Source: Fredinandcohnia humi (GTDB lineage: Bacteria; Bacillota; Bacilli; Bacillales; Bacillaceae_L). Taken from it: a stretch of DNA of 64,000 nucleotides. Below are positions 54,631-62,264 of this stretch, in pieces (the first letter of the stretch is position 1; each line of letters begins with the position of its first letter). The translations under genes and the position numbers were made by a program. The stretch is taken from NCBI RefSeq assembly GCF_001439915.1, contig NZ_LMBW01000005.1, forward strand, positions 7,340 through 71,339, given 5' to 3'. A model generated the notes under the pieces. It was not told where the DNA came from. It ran no database searches and worked only from the letters and a program-made list of their open reading frames with translations.

Positions 54631-54876
54631 TTACACATCATTAATTTGGTACTTTTCAGCCAAAACCTTAGCCTTTTTGATACCCGTTTCAGTTAAATAA
54701 ACAGATTTGGATCTCGTACTTCCACGAATAAAATCTTTATCTGTAAGTTCATCCAAGACATCAAAGAGATAGCCTTTCCAACTTCTTCTCATTTCGTCAG
54801 GCAGTTCATTCTCTTTCCATGATGTTAAATAAAGTAATAACAGAGTAAGTTCCTTAATCTTTTGCTCCAGTTCCAT
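54631..54876 (-). CDS. DUF6429-family small protein
   Basis: An 81-residue protein: KIKELTLLLLYLTSWKENEL, RRSWKGYLFDVLDELTDKDF and KSVYLTETGIKKAKVLAEKY. It resembles a winged-helix fold and matches DUF6429, known from firmicute genomes without a function. It is 40 bp before the DUF6933-PRiA4 gene in the same direction. Its upstream 100 bp are duplicated at 55957-56064. Confidence 0.75.
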   Translation of the reverse strand: MELEQKIKELTLLLLYLTSWKENELPDEMRRSWKGYLFDVLDELTDKDFIRGSTRSKSVYLTETGIKKAKVLAEKYQINDV

Positions 54877-54975
54877 TTCTAACTACTACTTTCCTAAATA
54901 TGCGTTTAAAATAATTATAAACCAACAACAAAAATTTAACCTTGATGCCGTCTAAGCAATCGGACATACTTCCCA
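54868..54975. repeat. Duplicated segment, copy 1
   Basis: Matches 55957-56064: shared blocks tccatttctaac, ttataaaccaaca and aaatttaaccttgatgccgtcta. It covers the first codons of the DUF6429 gene and its upstream flank. Confidence 0.65.
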
Positions 54976-54977
54976 AA

Positions 54978-55032
54978 AAGGTGCCTGTCCCCCAGTAAAC
55001 TAAAGCATTAACTTAACTTGGGGACACGCGCC
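54978..55032. repeat. Palindromic repeat family R, copy 4
   Basis: AAGGTGCCTGTCCCCcag and cttGGGGACACGCGCC arms, with the loop containing aagcattaac. Located between the DUF6429 gene and toxin-antitoxin pair 2. Confidence 0.75.
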
Positions 55033-55049
55033 AGAAACAAATTATATGA

Positions 55050-55097
55050 AAAAAAGACGACTCTTCATTCAAAAATGAATTTGAGTCGTCTTTTTTG
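55050..55097 (-). terminator. Terminator of toxin-antitoxin pair 2
   Basis: AAAAAGACGACTC pairs with GAGTCGTCTTTTT, with an inner TTCATTC/GAATGAA-like pairing. It lies 11 bases behind the second MNT gene and is symmetric, so may work both ways. Confidence 0.8.
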
Positions 55098-55107
55098 TAT
55101 TGTTATA

Positions 55108-55413
55108 TCAAATAGGCAATTTACTGTTCTTTTCATATATTATAATTCCATCACGATTAATTTGATCTTTTATTTCTTTATTTAGTTCATTAAAAAAAAC
55201 AATGTCACAGCTATACAAGCCCGCTTTTTCTTTGATTATCTCTACCATTTCACCTTTTGAAGGACCTGTATAATCAATGCACAGATCAATATCAGATACT
55301 ACAGTTGCCTGATTAGTGGCCCTAGAACCAAAGAGAATTACTTTATTTATTAAATAATTATTTTCAAAACAATCCATTAGTCTGTTATAAACCTTTTCAT
55401 GAATACCGTACAT
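55108..55413 (-). CDS. MNT-type nucleotidyltransferase antitoxin, pair 2
   Basis: A 101-residue minimal nucleotidyltransferase: LFGSRATNQATVVSDIDLCI holds the catalytic G-S and D-x-D. Its ATG directly follows the TAG of the HEPN gene, so translation is coupled. It is clearly different from the pair 1 protein (shorter tail, little identity outside the motif). Confidence 0.85.
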   Translation of the reverse strand: MYGIHEKVYNRLMDCFENNYLINKVILFGSRATNQATVVSDIDLCIDYTGPSKGEMVEIIKEKAGLYSCDIVFFNELNKEIKDQINRDGIIIYEKNSKLPI

Positions 55414-55851
55414 CTATAACACTCGTTTCTCAAATTCACTTAAGAACTCTTCTATTGCTTTTATATACTTTTGTACAATATTTTTCTTAATTTTTTCATA
55501 ATCCTCTTCGTTATATACATGTGAAGTTACGTTTCTTGATGTTAAAATCTCATCCCATATTTCAATATCATCCAGCAGTCCTTCCTTAAAGGCTTGTTGA
55601 TAACAACTTCGTGGGTTATTTAAATTTAAACCTGTTGATTTAAAATGTTTTGAAAGTAATTTCCACAGTAAATCTTCCAACATCTCATATTTTTTTATTA
55701 TTGAGTCTCGATATACCTCTATTGTAATATCGTCTGGATTCTCTAACTTGTCGAACTTATATACTATGTTTTTTAAATGCAAGAACATCCGGGTAGCATG
55801 GTTATAAGAAAGACGTATCGACTCATCATATTTATCCGTATCTTTTATCAT
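55414..55851 (-). CDS. HEPN toxin (HI0074/HepT family), pair 2
   Basis: A 145-residue helical protein with the HEPN motif in TSRNVTSHVYNEEDYEK (R-x4-H) and MLEDLLWKLLSKHF, NPRSCYQQAFKEG. ATG at 55851 follows AGGTGAG; upstream in-frame residues are less plausible. Partner of the MNT gene behind it. Confidence 0.85.
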   Translation of the reverse strand: MIKDTDKYDESIRLSYNHATRMFLHLKNIVYKFDKLENPDDITIEVYRDSIIKKYEMLEDLLWKLLSKHFKSTGLNLNNPRSCYQQAFKEGLLDDIEIWDEILTSRNVTSHVYNEEDYEKIKKNIVQKYIKAIEEFLSEFEKRVL

Positions 55852-55885
55852 AACATCACTCACCTTTTCATAAATATTTATCTTA

Positions 55886-55969
55886 AAGTACAGAACTTGT
55901 AATCTCATTATAACTTATTTTCCCTTTATTTACATAAAGTTCATCCTTAATCGATTGCTCCATTTCCAT
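55886..55969 (-). pseudogene. Remnant of a second DUF6429 gene start
   Basis: The minus frame from 55969 reads MEMEQSIKDELYVNKGK and stops at TAA after 28 codons. It lines up with MELEQKIKEL at the start of the intact gene at 54876, and the flank upstream is duplicated too (55957-56064 matches 54868-54975). The rest of the gene has been replaced by the HEPN/MNT pair. Confidence 0.5.
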
Positions 55970-56064
55970 TTCTAACCACTCCTTTCTCAAATTTGAGTTT
56001 TATATTAATTATAAACCAACACCCAAAATTTAACCTTGATGCCGTCTACGTAAGCGGTAAGACT
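55957..56064. repeat. Duplicated segment, copy 2
   Basis: Second copy of the segment at 54868-54975. It runs into the 3' end of the next gene (stop at 56046), so a small part of that gene's tail belongs to the duplicated flank. Confidence 0.6.
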
Positions 56065-56912
56065 TCCTGAAGTAACGAAAATAGCTCAGATTTTTTGGAC
56101 GCATCTTTTCGCTGCATGCTAATACTTTCAGCAAAATATTCCTCTTCTTCTTCCAATTCCTGATAGTATAGCTCTTCCAATTTTCGTGTTAACACTCCAT
56201 AAAAATAGGCAAATGGATTGTGAACTGTATTTCTCTTTAGCTTGATAATCATTTGTTTGAAGGCCTTGATCGATAGCCCAATCATATCTACACATTCACC
56301 GTCACGGTTGTTTTTATTAGCTGCAATGGTTGCCATTTTCCAATACTCCTCGATTATTTTTGCTTCAGGAAAAAATGGTTTTACTGCATCCACAAAGGAA
56401 ACAGGAACTCGATCACTCGTAAATGTGAAATCGAGAGGAGCGTCGTTACGTTCTTTTATATTTTGTTTAGTTTTAATTGGATTACTAGTTTCATTATGGT
56501 GGTTCAAAATTTCCTTTTTAGGTGGTTCATGATGGGTTGAATTCATTTCAGGGTAACGATTAAACACATAAAGATTGCTAGATTGTGAGCCATTCTTGCG
56601 CTCCGTTTCATAAACTGTAAAAATCCCTAGAGCCACAGCTTTTTGAATCATCCGTTTAAAAGTAGAACGAGATACGCCATTTCCATTGTATTCCTCATGG
56701 ATGGACTTCAGCATCGTACCAATTTTTGCATTGCAAACCCCTGGTATTTTTGCTGAATAACGAACAAGGCGTTTTAGTCCAACTAATTCGCCTTTTGAAA
56801 AATCATCCTTGTATTGAAGCATCCACATCTCCATATGTCTGTTGAATTCCTGTAAATCACTAAAATTCGAATAATCCTCAAACTTATCAATTGTGCCCGA
56901 TTTTAAATTCAT
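56046..56912 (-). CDS. Unrecognised protein with a winged-helix-like region
   Basis: A 288-residue protein beginning MNLKSGTIDKFEDYSNF. Residues about 80-125 (GVSRSTFKRMIQKAVALGIF, then a basic wing before LYVFNRY) look like a winged helix as in plasmid and phage replication initiators. The C-terminal third is acidic and helical, with YYQELEEEEEYF. ATG at 56912 follows AAAGGGTGG; an upstream ATG in frame lacks a binding site. Related proteins occur in Bacilli without function. It sits among mobile, toxin-antitoxin-rich DNA. Confidence 0.65.
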   Translation of the reverse strand: MNLKSGTIDKFEDYSNFSDLQEFNRHMEMWMLQYKDDFSKGELVGLKRLVRYSAKIPGVCNAKIGTMLKSIHEEYNGNGVSRSTFKRMIQKAVALGIFTVYETERKNGSQSSNLYVFNRYPEMNSTHHEPPKKEILNHHNETSNPIKTKQNIKERNDAPLDFTFTSDRVPVSFVDAVKPFFPEAKIIEEYWKMATIAANKNNRDGECVDMIGLSIKAFKQMIIKLKRNTVHNPFAYFYGVLTRKLEELYYQELEEEEEYFAESISMQRKDASKKSELFSLLQEVLPLT

Positions 56913-57008
56913 CCGAATGCACCACCCTTTCACCATTGTTATAGAGAGGTGGTGGTGAAAAGGGGGCATCGGCTTTGAAATTTTTTTGTAGCAAATTTGT
57001 GAAAAATA

Positions 57009-57085
57009 AAAGGAACTTCCCCCAGTGTTTATGATTCACACACTGAGGTCAGTTCCTTTAATTATCTGCCTTACTATTTTAAAAT
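57009..57085 (-). repeat. Dispersed repeat family E, copy 2 (at the Doc gene end)
   Basis: Minus strand: AAAATAGTAAGGCAGATAAT, TAAAGGAACTGACCTCAGTG, loop, CTGGGGGAAGTTCCTTT. Close match to 52471-52545. The TAG inside its first bases is the stop codon of the Doc gene. Confidence 0.7.
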
Positions 57086-57463
57086 ACTATGCTCTTTAAT
57101 TATCTTGACAATCTCATTAAACTCATATTGGTGTGTTACAGCATTCACTACAAAATCCTCGGCTTTTTTTTGATCCATAACAAATCGATAACCATTGTAA
57201 GATAAAAATTGAACTAAACAAACAAATGCCGTTCGTTTGTTTGCATTTAGGAAACAATGATTTTTCGCAATTGATTCAAAAAGTGCTGCACCCTTTTCAA
57301 AAATATCAACATAAGCATCTTCACCGAACACCGTTTGTTTTGGTCGTTCTACGCTTGAATTTAGTAAATTCGCATCTTTTAAACCTTTTGGCTCATTTGG
57401 TGAATAACGATCGATTAGTAGGTAGTTAACGGCAATTACTTCTTGTTCTGAAAGATATCTCAT
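57074..57463 (-). CDS. doc: Fic/Doc-family toxin (death on curing)
   Basis: A 129-residue Doc protein: NHCFLNANKRTAFV is the H-x-F-x-D/N-A-N-K-R active-site motif. ATG overlaps the antitoxin stop by 4 bp. Doc phosphorylates EF-Tu and stops translation. Its stop codon lies inside repeat E2. Confidence 0.9.
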   Translation of the reverse strand: MRYLSEQEVIAVNYLLIDRYSPNEPKGLKDANLLNSSVERPKQTVFGEDAYVDIFEKGAALFESIAKNHCFLNANKRTAFVCLVQFLSYNGYRFVMDQKKAEDFVVNAVTHQYEFNEIVKIIKEHSILK

Positions 57464-57711
57464 CGGTCTACTAACCCTTTTATTGTTTTATCGTACGTAG
57501 ACATTGTTTCTTGTATTGTATCGAAAAAGTCCTCTGAAATCCCTTCTGGTAATGGAACTTTTCTGCTTTTTGAAATTTGGATCACACCATCTATAAATTC
57601 TAATTGAATGTCATCCCCATGATGTAAACCGGCTTTCTTTAGTAATTCATTTGGAATAGTTACACCATAAGAATTCCCGATTTTCGTTATTTTCCGTTCA
57701 GGTAAATTCAT
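57460..57711 (-). CDS. AbrB/MazE-type antitoxin of the Doc toxin
   Basis: An 83-residue protein with an N-terminal swapped-hairpin DNA-binding domain (RKITKIGNSYGVTIPNELLK, HHGDDIQLEFIDGVIQISK) and an acidic C-terminal tail that should wrap the toxin. ATG at 57711 follows GGGGTG; GTG at 57720 is less likely. It precedes Doc with a 4-bp overlap, the usual antitoxin-first order. Confidence 0.87.
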   Translation of the reverse strand: MNLPERKITKIGNSYGVTIPNELLKKAGLHHGDDIQLEFIDGVIQISKSRKVPLPEGISEDFFDTIQETMSTYDKTIKGLVDR

Positions 57712-57723
57712 TTTACTCACCCC

Positions 57724-57753
57724 TGTTATAATCGTTATAACAATTATAACAAA
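57724..57753 (-). promoter_or_regulatory. Operator/promoter of the AbrB-Doc pair
   Basis: GTTATAATcGTTATAACaatTATAAC contains three TTATAA boxes with inverted symmetry, just upstream of the antitoxin. It looks like an autoregulated promoter with overlapping -10 elements. Confidence 0.6.
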
Positions 57754-57785
57754 TGTAGTTAACGAAATGAAGTGTTGCTAAAAAA

Positions 57786-57837
57786 AGTACCTGACCCCCA
57801 GTGTGATAACGATTTACCTTACTGAGGGTCTGGCCCT
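57786..57837. repeat. Palindromic repeat family R, copy 5
   Basis: AGTACCTGACCCCcag and ctgaGGGTCTGGCCCT arms with gataacgatttacct in the loop. Located between DUF4275 and AbrB-Doc. Confidence 0.75.
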
Positions 57838-57854
57838 ATGTTATGCATATAGCA

Positions 57855-58310
57855 TTAGTTTGTTTTGTCTTTTCGACTGAAATATGGACCGCACCAACCT
57901 GTTTCGTGAGTTTTTACATATGTCCAATTAAACTCCTTATCTACTACGTAAACATCTTCTTCATTTACAAAGTCCTCGGCTGTTAAGAGTGAAGCATTTT
58001 CAAGGATAAAAGCATCATCGGTATGCTGATAAAAAACAAAGCAAGATTGTTTTGTTTGTTCCTTGAATGCTATATCAGCTTGTTTCTCCTTTAAATACTT
58101 CCTTCTTTCATAACTAAATACATGCCATAGGTAGCCACAAAAACCATCTTCATCATAAAGATAAATAGATTTCTTTTCTTCATCACTAAGATGATTGACA
58201 AAATGATCATCCCATTGCTTTCGTAAATATGTTCCCCACTTAGGTATTTCTATCACTCTTACTTTTTTAATTCTCAGTAAAGATACTAAATCCATCATAT
58301 TTTCCAACAT
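57855..58310 (-). CDS. DUF4275-family protein
   Basis: A 151-residue protein with EIPKWGTYLRKQWDDHFVNH and YLYDEDGFCGYLWHVFSYER, the conserved blocks of DUF4275 in Bacilli. Function unknown. The start is uncertain: ATG at 58310 near GGGTG, or ATG at 58298. It lies 20-30 bp behind the CPCC-domain gene in the same direction. Confidence 0.75.
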   Translation of the reverse strand: MLENMMDLVSLLRIKKVRVIEIPKWGTYLRKQWDDHFVNHLSDEEKKSIYLYDEDGFCGYLWHVFSYERRKYLKEKQADIAFKEQTKQSCFVFYQHTDDAFILENASLLTAEDFVNEEDVYVVDKEFNWTYVKTHETGWCGPYFSRKDKTN

Positions 58311-58338
58311 GTCACCCACTTTTTATATAATCAACTGG

Positions 58339-58716
58339 CTAACCGTATGTTTCATAAGAAATCTCTATTAAAATATTTTCGTATGACTTTATCTTCCTCC
58401 AAAGTGCCTCATATTTTAACGAATCAGGTTTGCACTTGTCTAATTCTACAAACATACTTATTAAAGATTTTTTTACTTCAACCTCTTTATCGGTTTGTTT
58501 TTCTGCATTTATGCTATCTCGATACATAATGAGGTGTTCTTTAAAATTCCTTCTTGCTTCTGTAAGGGAATAATCACCATTTGGACCTCCCCACACTTCA
58601 TCCGCATTTGGGTCATCCTGTCCATCGTCTTCCCAATGACAGAGTTCGCAAATGTCAAATCTTCTATGTTCTTCGATTGTTGGAAAGCCACAACAAGGAC
58701 ACTTTTCACGTTTCAA
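58339..58716 (-). CDS. CPCC-type cysteine-rich protein
   Basis: A 125-residue protein with an N-terminal zinc-ribbon-like domain: EKCPCCGFPT and CELCHWEDDGQDDPNADEVW, the CPCC family pattern. The C-terminal half is helical. TTG start at 58716 with GGGAG 8 bases before it. CPCC domains often occur in polymorphic-toxin immunity or mobile contexts, but no function is established. Confidence 0.78.
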   Translation of the reverse strand: MKREKCPCCGFPTIEEHRRFDICELCHWEDDGQDDPNADEVWGGPNGDYSLTEARRNFKEHLIMYRDSINAEKQTDKEVEVKKSLISMFVELDKCKPDSLKYEALWRKIKSYENILIEISYETYG

Positions 58717-58766
58717 TCTAATAACTCCCTTTAATCAGATAAAGTTTTTAACGCAAGGAAAAAAAT

Positions 58767-58788
58767 GCGCCTGTCCCCCAGTAAATAG
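58767..58788. repeat. Palindromic repeat family R, half copy
   Basis: GCGCCTGTCCCCCAGTAAAT matches one arm of copy 4. The second arm is absent, replaced by aattattaatttacgaaatt. Confidence 0.6.
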
Positions 58789-58858
58789 ATAATTATTAAT
58801 TTACGAAATTTCCGCACTAAAAAAACCATTTTCAAGGGTTTTGATTATTATTTTATAA

Positions 58859-58912
58859 AAGTGCTTAACCCCCGGCGTATCAAAACATTAACGCACTGGG
58901 GGGCGGGTACTG
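58859..58912. repeat. Palindromic repeat family R, copy 7
   Basis: AAGTGCTTAACCCCCGGCGT and CTGGGGGGCGGGTACT arms around aaaacattaacgca. It is the most diverged copy. No gene is supported between 58717 and 59145; the promoter of the next gene lies near 59080. Confidence 0.65.
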
Positions 58913-59145
58913 ATATTGATTGAACTCATTAGGCTTGTTTCTTATAACACCTGTTTCTAACCCATGTTTATTTCCAAAAAACTTCTCCTAGTTCCTATAC
59001 TAATATGAATTAATAAATGATATAGAAGAAAGGAGAAAAGTTTTTCCCACTCAATTCCAGTAGAAATTTTTTCACTCTATTTATATTATTATTGTAGGAT
59101 TAACAACTTAGATTAAAATCATCATAGAAAAGGAAAGGTGATTAA

Positions 59146-59637
59146 ATGGAACTGTCAAGAAAAGATAGAGCCCAGACATCAGGTAAGAAGGCAGGAAAGA
59201 AAGGTGTTAAAGCGACAGTTGCAGCTGTAGGTTTCACTGTTCTATTTGGTACTGGTGTGGTTTTCGGTGCCACTGATTTCGGTGCTTTAATCACAAACTA
59301 CGCAGCAAACCTATTAGGTTTTGAAAAAGCAGCAATTAATGAGATTGATACTGCTCAAGAAGAAGCAGAATTAAACACTCATTTAAAAAATGCTCATGAT
59401 AAAATCGACCATGCTATCACTTCTAAGGGTACGGGTGAGGCAGTACGTGTCGAATTAGAAATTTCAAAAGAGTTAGAACGTATCAAAGGTGAAGTAACTG
59501 CGGTAGAACAAGAAGAAATACAAAAAGCTAACACTGAACTTGAAAATACTGCTAACAATAAAATTCAAGAAGCTAAAGATGCTTTTGAAGCTATTGCTCA
59601 ACAATACTTCCAAGCAACCGAAACACCAGCTCAATAA
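59146..59637 (+). CDS. Unrecognised membrane-anchored helical protein
   Basis: A 163-residue protein. Basic N-terminus (RKDRAQTSGKKAGKKGVK), one hydrophobic segment (about 24-42, ATVAAVGFTVLFGTGVVFGA), then a long charged helical region of Glu/Ala/Lys/Gln coiled-coil character to the end. AAAGGAAAGGTG precedes the ATG. It would be anchored in the membrane with the coiled coil outside or act as a secreted helical filament. I do not recognise it. The gene after it is convergent. Confidence 0.65.
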   Translation: MELSRKDRAQTSGKKAGKKGVKATVAAVGFTVLFGTGVVFGATDFGALITNYAANLLGFEKAAINEIDTAQEEAELNTHLKNAHDKIDHAITSKGTGEAVRVELEISKELERIKGEVTAVEQEEIQKANTELENTANNKIQEAKDAFEAIAQQYFQATETPAQ

Positions 59638-59746
59638 TAGGTTTAATAATAAATAAAATAAAAGATAGGTCGTTTCTATAGTCACTTCACAAATTCTGAA
59701 ATATCTTCGCTGCAGCGTTCGAAAATTTCGCTCATGATTTAATCAC

Positions 59747-60682
59747 CTAGTTACCTGTCGTGACTGTACCAAACGCCCACTCCATCGCGTTCGAAGGATA
59801 CTTCTCATTTTTAATAAAATCGATATCTTCTTCAGTTAAATCGTATTCACTGTTTCTACGTTTATCGACGACACGATTCGAAAACTGTTTCTTTAAAAAT
59901 TGGTGATAAAACTTCATAGTATCATGGACTTCGATACTATGAATAATCTGGATATGATCTCCGTATTGCTCTTTCAAGTTTGCGATTTTCGTAGAAACGG
60001 ATAACTGCGTACTATAAGAAAACTTATAATAACCGTTCGGAATTTTAAAAATTACGATATTCCCGTTTACTGGACGTTGAGCTTCTTCTTTTTGTATTTG
60101 TCTATCTAGTAATTCTTGTTTTCTCTGTTCGGCTTCTTGCTCTTTACGTTCTCGACGCTTTTCATTATACCTTTCGATATTTTCATCGTCGTAATGATTT
60201 ACAAACTCTATAATTTCGCGAGCCAATTCTTTCATCATTTTACGATTCCAGATAAAACCTTCGTTATCTTGGATATAGATTCCTTTTTGGGTATTGACTC
60301 CTAGCTCTACCATACCCATATGAGGAAATTCGTTATATCCTCCCATTTGATAAAAATCTCTTTTCTCCCGTTTGATTCGTTCTATAAGGCTCATAGCTTC
60401 ACGTTCTGCGAGATTTAAAGCGTGGTAAAGCTCGTCTAATTGGATTTCGTATTTTTCATCTAAGGGTAACTTCTCTCTATCGACTAATACTTTTAAAATA
60501 CTATCTACTTCTTCAATCGTTTTACCAGTCGTTTGAGCTATATTTTCGACCGTATTTCGATGATAAAACTTATTACTAAGGTTCGTTAAAAGTCCATTTA
60601 GCACTAAAAATTCGTCAATCGATAAATCGTAGTTTTTGAAGTTTCGCGCAAGTAAAGTAATTACATCGCCTATATAAATCAT
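59747..60682 (-). CDS. Protein with a C-terminal T5orf172/Mug113-like (GIY-YIG) region
   Basis: A 311-residue protein. Residues about 20-85 look like a winged helix (DEFLVLNGLLTNLSNKF, NIAQTTGKTIEEVDSIL). A charged coiled coil follows at about 165-200 (RRERKEQEAEQRKQELLDRQ). The end has NGYYKFSYSTQLSVSTKIAN and YDLTEEDIDFI, which resemble GYYKIGxS and the closing motif of T5orf172/Mug113 domains, though the first motif is degenerate. GGGGGTT precedes the ATG. Frequent TCG and CGA codons set it apart from neighbours and suggest recent transfer. Confidence 0.6.
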   Translation of the reverse strand: MIYIGDVITLLARNFKNYDLSIDEFLVLNGLLTNLSNKFYHRNTVENIAQTTGKTIEEVDSILKVLVDREKLPLDEKYEIQLDELYHALNLAEREAMSLIERIKREKRDFYQMGGYNEFPHMGMVELGVNTQKGIYIQDNEGFIWNRKMMKELAREIIEFVNHYDDENIERYNEKRRERKEQEAEQRKQELLDRQIQKEEAQRPVNGNIVIFKIPNGYYKFSYSTQLSVSTKIANLKEQYGDHIQIIHSIEVHDTMKFYHQFLKKQFSNRVVDKRRNSEYDLTEEDIDFIKNEKYPSNAMEWAFGTVTTGN

Positions 60683-61006
60683 TTTTTAACCCCCGTATTT
60701 TCGTTTATAAGCTATTTTGATAGCAGAAATATGCTTCCTTCATTAATTGGATTACAGTAATATTTATCATAGGAACACGCAGTTCTATTGTTAATAATTT
60801 GTCACAGAATGGCAAAATCCTCTATCAATCTACAAAAAATGATAATAATTATTACAGAAATGTGACATTAACAAACGTCTATAGGTCCTGTAAGATTTTT
60901 GGTTTTCGAAATCTGTGACTTTTGGAGATATTTTGCGCGTGTTTTAAGTATTAATTTGCACTCCAACTTTTAAATAATCTATGTGCAAACTTTATGTAAG
61001 CATTAT

Positions 61007-61033
61007 AAAAGGCAGCTGTATTTGCTGCCTTTT
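61007..61033. terminator. Short hairpin terminator
   Basis: AAAAGGCAGC pairs with GCTGCCTTTTT, plus-strand T run. No annotated gene ends here. Confidence 0.65.
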
Positions 61034-61098
61034 TGTAATGGTTAATAATACCTTGACCAAATCCATAGCGCTTTGACGAGCATGGAATAATACCCCAG

Positions 61099-61174
61099 AC
61101 TATTTCAACACCAACTTTGCAACCGCTTCAACATGTGCCGAGTGTATGTGGCATCACATGGGGTGTTGGTGGGT
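61099..61174. repeat. Dispersed repeat family A, copy 4 (fullest)
   Basis: TATTTCAACACCAACTTTGC, CGCTTCAACATGTGCCGAGT, GTATGTGGCATCACATGGGG and TGTTGGTGGG. The arms CAACACCAA/TTGGTG-like and CAACATGTG/CACATGGGGTGTTG make an imperfect palindrome. Confidence 0.75.
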
Positions 61175-61383
61175 TCATACTAGTTTTAAAAAGCTTTATC
61201 TCGTTAGAAAAAGATCTTATCATCTTCCATTAAAGCCCTATATTGGAAGAGCTAGAACATGATCCCAATCTTAATTGTGGAGAGGTAAATAATCATAAAA
61301 ATGTTAAATTAGGGATTACTACTACAGTGTGCTATACTTATTCTACCATTTGACTATTACTGATTGTGCTTCATGATTGCTGC

Positions 61384-61415
61384 AAAAGCCCTATTCATTT
61401 ATTGAATAGGGCTTT
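61384..61415. terminator. Orphan hairpin terminator
   Basis: AAAGCCCTATTCA and TGAATAGGGCTTT form a perfect 13-bp stem with a 6-base loop. There is no adjacent gene, so it may end a small RNA or be a leftover. Confidence 0.65.
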
Positions 61416-61509
61416 CATACTGTTGATAAAGTCTCTTGTTCCGTGTATTATCTTGAATTGACAATCCTACTGTCCCTTAATACAGATAAAAGCAATTTAA
61501 GCAAATAAA

Positions 61510-61537
61510 AGACAGACCCTTCATTTAGGGTCTGCCA
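61510..61537 (-). terminator. Terminator of the cold-shock gene
   Basis: CAGACCCT pairs with AGGGTCTG around tcattt, minus strand followed by cTTTTaTTT, 14 bases behind the csp stop. Confidence 0.75.
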
Positions 61538-61547
61538 CCTGCTATTA

Positions 61548-61748
61548 TTAAGCTTTTTGAACGTTTGTAGCTTGTGGGCCACGTTGGCCTTGTTCAATTT
61601 CAAATGTTACACTTTGACCTTCGTCTAAAGATTTGAAACCTTCGCTTTGGATTGCTGAGAAATGTACAAATACGTCTTCTCCTGCTTCACGTTCGATGAA
61701 TCCAAAACCTTTTTCTGCATTAAACCACTTAACTTTACCTTGTTCCAT
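61548..61748 (-). CDS. Cold-shock protein, CspA/CspD family
   Basis: A 66-residue single cold-shock domain: [18 protein letters not shown] (RNP1 in KGFGFI) and DVFVHFSAI (RNP2, VFVHF), ending [10 protein letters not shown]. It binds single-stranded RNA/DNA as a chaperone. ATG at 61748 with GGAGGC at good spacing. A hairpin directly before the binding site may tune translation. Confidence 0.95.
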   Translation of the reverse strand: MEQGKVKWFNAEKGFGFIEREAGEDVFVHFSAIQSEGFKSLDEGQSVTFEIEQGQRGPQATNVQKA

Positions 61749-61763
61749 AATTGTTGCCTCCTC

Positions 61764-61779
61764 GTGTGGGTCTCCACAC
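61764..61779 (-). promoter_or_regulatory. Leader hairpin adjacent to the csp ribosome binding site
   Basis: On the minus strand GTGTGG-agac-CCACAC ends two bases before the GAGGAGGC ribosome binding site. It could fold as a temperature- or Csp-sensitive leader element. The remaining leader to about 61960 carries the promoter region. Confidence 0.5.
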
Positions 61780-61782
61780 ATT

Positions 61783-62211
61783 GTGTTACTATCCTTGCTC
61801 AAATACCTTAGACGAAAAACAAAATCTATTCTCAATCTGAAAAAAGAACAAAAATAATTCTTCCTAAGAATAACAGACATATCATGAAATAGCAAATAGT
61901 AAAACGCTAATTTCTGATGATTATATTTATTTATCAAATGTTATTGAAGATAATGGTCCGATACAAAAAGAACACCTTCTTCAAGAATGGTGCCCTTAAT
62001 GGAATACTTTAGATATGGCCTTAGCCTTAAAACCGATTAATTGTTTTCTTTCCTGTTTATTACTATTTCGTTGATCATGACTCATTTTCTCTAAAAATAA
62101 CAGATTCAGTTTTATAGATTTTTCTATTCCAACGATACTTTCCTTTTAGGCTGCCAATACTTGCTTCGGAGTAGAAGATACAAATACTGTTGTGTATCAA
62201 TAAAGAACACC
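61783..62211. other. Upstream region of csp, no gene
   Basis: Contains AAAGAACACCTTCTTCAAGA with GGTGCCCTT, a short imperfect hairpin at about 61968-61997. No supported coding frame. Confidence 0.35.
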
Positions 62212-62238
62212 CTATCGGTAGACGGGAACATATCGACC
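62212..62238. repeat. Direct repeat flanking arr, copy 1
   Basis: CTATCGGTAGACGGGAACAT followed by atcgacc recurs at 63196-63222 with one base changed. The two copies bracket the arr gene at a distance of 984 bp. Confidence 0.7.
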
Positions 62239-62264
62239 TTCGACTATCACACCATTAAATATGT

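Larger units (their letters stand above)
60683..61547. other. Gene-free region with terminators and a repeat
   Basis: Holds terminator-like hairpins at 61007-61033 and 61384-61415, the csp terminator, and repeat family A. I found no frame with a ribosome binding site. A small RNA between the hairpins is possible but unsupported. Confidence 0.4.

Noticed and set aside
61548-61937. 129-residue cold-shock protein
   Set aside because: Only the last 66 residues match the family; the ATG at 61748 has the ribosome binding site, and the rest is leader.
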